Below are positions 59,141-64,000 of a DNA stretch of 64,000 bases, piece after piece. Numbering within the stretch: position 1 is the first letter of the stretch; each line of letters begins with the position of its first letter. The DNA comes from Atopsyche davidsoni (Eukaryota > Arthropoda > Insecta > Trichoptera > Hydrobiosidae), in NCBI GenBank assembly GCA_022113835.1, contig JAILWY010000005.1, forward strand, positions 3,366,501 through 3,430,500, given 5' to 3'. Position numbers and translations under genes: made by a program. The notes under the pieces are model-generated. The model was not told the DNA's origin and searched no databases. It saw nothing but the letters and a program-made list of their open reading frames with translations.

Positions 59141-60228
59141 CACTGCATACGTTTTTATAAGCAGAATTTAATATGTATTCATAGATACCGTTTAGTTTGA
59201 GCATTAGTAAAGTTAACACAAAATCCCAGAAGAGATGCTAAAAAGTATGGAGCGCAGAATAGACGTACAAAAAAAGGACAGTTAGTGTGTTTTATGAAAA
59301 CATAATTAACATTTGAAGTAATAGTGACCTGGAATGGCTTTCAATAAAGACAACAACCTATCACGGATCGCAATGAGTCAAGATTGATTTATTGTTTTTA
59401 TTTATAAAAGCTTAAAAAATTATAAAGCGGATTTAAAAGACCTTGCGTTAAGTAGACACCATCACTGTGGGTTACAAGACCCGGTGTTAGACTTAAGCGC
59501 TGTCGTAATTGTTATTCTTTGGTAATTAACTAAATACCCAAATTAGAGATCATTACCGCACGATATGCCCATAAAATCATAACAACACACCTGCTTTATA
59601 GCGAGACCACGTCTCCAGGTACACGGAGCGTATTTCGAAAACTACGACCTCTCTCGGAACGTTTTCTATAATTCATTTTATTTACTAGTGATTTATTAAG
59701 ACGGATGGGGTGTGTGAGAACAAATAATGAAAATCATTACTTGTTGTATTGTTTTGCCCGGCAACAAAAGTGGACGGCTATCTCGTTCCACACTGCGCGG
59801 CCATGAGTCGTCATTGTTAAATGGCGTATGTGGCAATAACTTTGCTTTAATTGCCTCGACTAAATTCATCGTTATTTATTTAATGAAGCGCTTAAAAAAT
59901 GGAAATAATATGAAGTACTCAGTCAAGTCCGGTGAGGTGAGGAGTTGATGCAACATGACGAATACTCGTGCTCTATTTAGAAACACCAATGCTTTTTCTC
60001 TTCAAGCTCTTCAAGTACATATCTGTTAATTCAACGGTTTCAATCTGATATTATTTTCAAAGAATAAAAGCAGCTTTATTTTATAAAATTTGCACTAACT
60101 TCAACAAATAATCGAAGATTTATTTCTGAAAAGTAAATCACACTTTACAGCATTTAGTGTTTCATCATCTCATCATACGACATTGATCAGTTTCCAATCA
60201 AGAGCTTACGCTTATATTTTTATTTTTC
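59141..60228. other. No gene recognised
   Basis: A GC-richer pocket at 59580-59830 overlaps a 73-codon plus frame (59727-59948) with no known domain. The remainder is A+T-rich. Confidence 0.5.
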
Positions 60229-60322
60229 ATTATCAAACAGAGTAATCACTCAAGTATTTTACCTATTATTTAAAATATTTAAATGGAATTCCACCAAGTA
60301 CGCTGTCAAAAACATTGAATTT
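60229..60322 (+). mobile_element. Fragment of the 12-bp-duplication foldback family
   Basis: CATTATCAAACAGAG is followed by AATCACTCAAGTATTTTA and the family tail (AAATGGAATTCCACCAAGTA to CATTGAATTT). Most of the left arm and the interior are missing. No target duplication is visible, so the left boundary is uncertain. Confidence 0.7.
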
Positions 60323-60440
60323 GCAAACCTCAAATAAAAAGTATAATTTTAAATCGTATTTGTAAAATGATAGTTTTAGCTGATATGATTACCATAAATG
60401 GTGATGTAATTGTTATTATTTCAAAGTTGACTACAATGAC

Positions 60441-60595
60441 TTACTTGTATAATTGGGCACATTTTTCCACACATTGAAAATGATTTCAAAGACTCTCAGA
60501 AAAATATCATCGTGACTTGTGTAGGATTCGCACCTACATTCCCAAGGTTACATGGCTGGTGCACTAAGCTAAAATGTGCCTAATCATATTAGTAA
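60441..60595 (-). mobile_element. tRNA-like repeat with inverted-repeat ends, copy C
   Basis: This is the most complete copy. The left end (TTACTTGTATAATTGGGCAC) is a diverged form of the right end, which on the minus strand reads TTACTAATATGATTAGGCAC. Between them the minus strand has an A box (TAGCTTAGTGC, 60571-60561) and a B-box-like sequence (GGTGCGAATCC, 60534-60524) at normal tRNA spacing. The combination of DNA-transposon-like inverted ends with an internal RNA polymerase III-type promoter is unusual. Confidence 0.65.
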
Positions 60596-61894
60596 GTAAT
60601 ATAAGCCTGTAAAGGTAATTAAAACGCACATGATTGACGTTCAATCCACAAAGTAGACATACAATGCATGACTTAAAACTGTAGGCAATCTTAGATGTAT
60701 GTGAAAAAGTAACACTCCGAATTCCATTCTGTCAGGTAAGCGGCAATAATTTATACGTTGTTTGTTTTCAATAAATTCATCGAATCGTTAGCCAAATCAT
60801 AAAAAACCGTTAAAAAATACCGCTCAGATTCAATTGACGTGAAAATCACAACTCATTTTTTTTCGCTGCCCACAAAAAACGCATCGTGATTCCCTACTTT
60901 TCCGCAAGTAAAAACAGCCCGAGAAAAACGGTCCGGCAAAGCAGCCGCGGTAACGAGCGACCGCCTGCAAAAAGTGAAAGGGAGCAGAGCTGCGCCTACC
61001 TGGCCCAGGTCGGCCATTGTTTATGTCTGGTCGCAGGAAACAAGATCACTTACTGTGGCCGACACCGCCAGCCCGTGTCAGCGTTGATAATTTCAGTGTG
61101 GTTTATTATCTGAAAAATTTACTACCTAGGTGTATTCGTGGGCTTCGGCAGCCGTTGCTTTGGTTTCTTGAGTTTTAAGTTTTTCGTCTTTTATCAAAAT
61201 TTTTTTTTCCTGAAAATGATCCCAAATCCCTGCAGATGGTCTCAGCAAACGTTGGTTGACTAAAAACTTTACGCAACTAAACACGCATGAAACAAAAACT
61301 GCACAAACGTTCAAATTGTTAAAATACTTTACACGCATTTGAGGTACTCAATATTTCTAATTAGACTTTCGAAACCAATAATGCCGATTTACTTACTATT
61401 AATTAATTATAGTATATTCTACGATTGTATTAAATATGCTGAATGAACCCAAACTGTCATGTGAGACTGGATGCAGAAGCGTGGGAAGAATCTATAAAAG
61501 GCAAGAAGATGAATTGTAGAGATTTTATACATCGATTGTATGCTGGCATTTACAAAGAGTAACTCAGAATCTTAGCTTAGTATATTGTATTCGAGTTATG
61601 GGAGCAAAAATAGTATTTAACATACACCACTATTAACTTAAATTTACACGTACGAGTTATATTATACTGACATTTGAATAAGTATGCTTGTGTTGATTTG
61701 TATTTTTTTCACTTTCGAAACACTTTTAAAAATAAGTGCAGAATTTTATTTTTTTACTTATGCAGTAGCAAGTCTTGAATATTTTTTAAAAACAATCAAA
61801 AATTAGTTGATTTCATGCAATATCTCTTCTGGTTGAAAATTTGCTTGTAGAAATTTAAAAAAAATAATTATGTCTTAATAATAATATAAATAAT
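60596..61894. other. GC-rich pocket in A+T-rich DNA
   Basis: The pocket at about 60880-61100 is one of the most GC-rich in the window. It is open in the plus frame 60886-61113 (75 codons, basic N-terminus) without a known domain. It contains GGCCATTGTTTATG, which resembles Sox or Fox binding sites, so a regulatory role is possible. Confidence 0.35.
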
Positions 61895-61990
61895 CGAATT
61901 TTCATCCGGATTTGAACCCGGGTCTCTAGGGTATGCAAGCAAGCGCGTTGACCGGTGGATTTAAAGTTGTACGCAAGAGTGATAGGTTAA
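61895..61990 (-). mobile_element. tRNA-derived SINE head or tRNA pseudogene
   Basis: On the minus strand CGGTCAACGCG (61954-61944) is one base from the A-box consensus and GGTTCAAATCC (61918-61908) is a perfect B box. The T arm can form (CCGG, GTTCAAAT, CCGG), but the anticodon and acceptor stems do not pair well. This points to a SINE head or dead tRNA rather than a working tRNA. Confidence 0.5.
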
Positions 61991-62646
61991 GGCATCATCC
62001 GAATTACGGACCTTCCATAAATAAGGCTCCAGCCCCGGCCAGGCGCGGTGTAACGGCGGACTATAAACTGGAGCGAGCTGTCCATTCATCTCCGTGAATA
62101 ACTGCTTATAAATAACTAATAGGAAACTCCACTCCGGTAAATATCCCAGCGCTTATACTGCCGGGCCCCACTTTACCTGCAGCCATCTTATGAAATGCAT
62201 AGCGGTTGTTTGGGAGCTCGGAGACACGCTAACGCACAGAGGTAGTGTTATGTTACGATACGTCGCTTCGTACCGATGATTATTCAATATTCTAAACAAC
62301 ATCGGGATTTATTTACCCAAAACAAAATGTACCAAAAATTTACTATGCTTTTATATGACGATGAAATTTATCATTCAGTTATAGGGTATAAAAATATGAA
62401 TGATCAAAGCAACGATAGTTTATAATTATTAGTTCAATTTTCATTTCAGCAATGTCGTTTTATACTTGAACTACTTATATACTCAACTGCGTGAAATTAT
62501 TTTAGTGCATGTTAATTTCGTATACTAGGAGAAATATTTTTTTTTAAACGTCTTATGTTGTGTTCAGTACATATATAATTATGTCTTATTTTTTGGATTG
62601 AACGTCAATCAGATGCGTATTTATTACCCATTACGGGTATATTTTA
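61991..62646. other. GC-richer pocket, no gene
   Basis: The block at about 62010-62240 is GC-rich (GCCCCGGCCAGGCGCGGTG, TGCCGGGCCCC) and shows no open frame of note. The rest is A+T-rich. Confidence 0.4.
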
Positions 62647-62821
62647 TTATTACTAATATGATTAGGCACATTAGATTATACATAGAAGATGATTTAAAGA
62701 AACTCTCAGAAAAATTTATGTGGGATTTGAACCCCACACAAATCACGATGATATTTTTCTGAGAGTTTCTTTAAATCATCTTCTATGTATGAACTAATGT
62801 GCTTAATCATATTAGTAATAA
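62647..62821. mobile_element. tRNA-like repeat, copy D, near-perfect palindrome
   Basis: About 175 bp fold back on themselves. The left arm starts ATTACTAATATGATTAGG and the right arm ends with its inverse, and both arms carry the GAAACTCTCAG block. The right arm has about 14 extra bases (ATCACGATGATA region). The turn of the hairpin (about 62720-62739) is itself the tRNA T arm, TGTGGG, ATTTGAA, CCCCACA, so the B box sits at the tip. No gene is present. Confidence 0.8.
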
Positions 62822-64000
62822 CATATATAATTGCACGTGTCTGATAAATATTTCCAAAATAAATTATGCGTACTAAAATAATATGTTATCTGCTTTTCAG
62901 TATAAGAACTACTCATTTGTTACAAATATATTTTTATTTTTTGTTTTAATTGATTATCTCCGAGGGTTGTCATACCTCACAGAGATAAAATCACAAAAAT
63001 TGCACCCGGGAGCACTGCGGCCCCAGAAGGTCCCGGGCGCTCGTTGTGCGAACGATTGGCTTGAATTTCAATAGAATTCAAATATGTCGCAACACTATTG
63101 TGAACAAGTAAATCATAACCGTGTTACGAATAAACATCTTGATGTATTCAGATTTTCAGATAGTATAAGGTTATTTTTTTTTTAATTTACTGGTAAATAA
63201 TGCAACCTAACGGTTGTGGAGTGCCGAGTAGAGCGATACATAAATAAGCACAAAATAAATTTTTAACGTCGAGTGGTGAGTTTACTGACCATGATGTTTT
63301 GAGTTTTTATTCTGTTGAAGCAGAAATATTTTTATATAATTTTATAAAAAAAGATAGTAAACGAAAGAGTGGTAATAAGCAAAACGAGCCTTATGTTTCT
63401 GGTTGTAATACCTATGAACCGCTAGGTTACCTATTTTTCGTTTATTAGTCTTAAATGATTGAGTTGTGTGTTTCATGGACTCTTCACTAATAACAAACAA
63501 TTGCATTATTGAAATTCCTGAAACTTAAACGTTTTGTAATATGCGTTTGAAATATTTAATGTTTTAATACAATTGTATATCACTCCATCTCCCGTTAACA
63601 GGGACAGGACAAGCGGTAAGCCGACATGCGAAATAGAGCCGTGTCTTAAATAATGACTCATTTTACCAAGTCGGGTACAGTGGTTTAAATATCTGTCCTA
63701 TGCACTAAATAGTTGCATACAGAATGTCGTTTTGGATTGAGACATTACACCTTGTACAGCCAATGACATGTAGTTCAGTGTGCAATGCGTACTTGTTGGT
63801 TAAAATCGAACAGTTACAGTACTAGCTGAAAAATTGATTCATGAACGGAAATGAGGCTGCATTGATATGGTGAAAAGCGGATGTGGAGAATAATTTTGAG
63901 GAATCTTTCTGAAATGACTTGGTCGGCTATCGATTTATTGGAAAAATAGAAAACCGTATGTGAACATGAAAAGTTTACATTACTATTATTTTATTTACAA
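62822..64000. other. A+T-rich DNA, no gene recognised
   Basis: The 63-codon plus frame 62883-63074 crosses a small GC-rich block (63000-63060) and matches nothing known. No repeat boundary is visible to the end of the window. Confidence 0.5.

Noticed and set aside
1..64000. CRISPR arrays, bacterial operons, ribosomal RNA genes, viral genes
   Set aside because: No regularly spaced repeats, no dense coding, no rRNA-like conserved stretches and no viral protein motifs were seen; the composition and introns are eukaryotic.

Overview
The window looks like A+T-rich nuclear DNA from an animal, most likely an insect or other arthropod. The reasons are the small spliceosomal intron in the one intact gene and the mix of mobile elements: hAT, a Tc1/mariner-like element, an R1-like LINE tail, tRNA-derived repeats and Penelope-like foldback repeats. 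No host protein-coding gene could be recognised. Apart from one transposon gene, the open frames are short, overlap on opposite strands, and match no family I can name. The window is best read as intergenic or intronic DNA full of repeats.

Layout. A 218-bp hAT-type MITE lies at 2.4 kb. At 10.4-10.6 kb there is a probable C-terminal relic of an R1-like LINE. Just after it, at 10983-13858, sits a complete cut-and-paste transposon of 2.88 kb. It has 15-bp terminal inverted repeats and a two-exon minus-strand transposase gene; splicing an 82-nt intron extends the protein from 650 to 751 residues. A hAT relic with 8-bp target duplications and a ZBED-like C-terminal dimerisation motif is at 16.5 kb. 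About 17-29 kb is quiet, A+T-rich DNA with scattered GC-richer pockets.

From 29 to 63 kb there are several short repeat families. The first is a foldback family at 29.0, 34.2 and 58.8 kb (fragment at 60.2 kb); the three complete copies are each bounded by 12-bp target duplications. The second is a related family at 54.1 and 55.3 kb, with a diverged arm at 14.5 kb. The third is a tRNA-like family with inverted ends at 31.7, 34.8, 60.4 and 62.6 kb, one copy of which is a nearly perfect palindrome. A mariner-like element collapsed into an inverted-repeat derivative lies at 51.4-52.2 kb, and a tandem repeat of about 170 bp lies at 32.4-32.8 kb.

The most interesting signal is in the foldback families. 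The arm at 55.4 kb carries a 43-nt sequence on the minus strand that fits a hammerhead ribozyme: CUGAUGA core, 6-bp stem II, GAAA, a palindromic stem III (ACUAGU), a GUC cleavage triplet and a 4-bp stem I. The other family has the same layout, with compensating changes in stem II but a decayed core. Inverted arms, a one-sided terminal extension and hammerhead motifs are all known for Penelope-like elements, so I propose that both families are non-autonomous members of that class.
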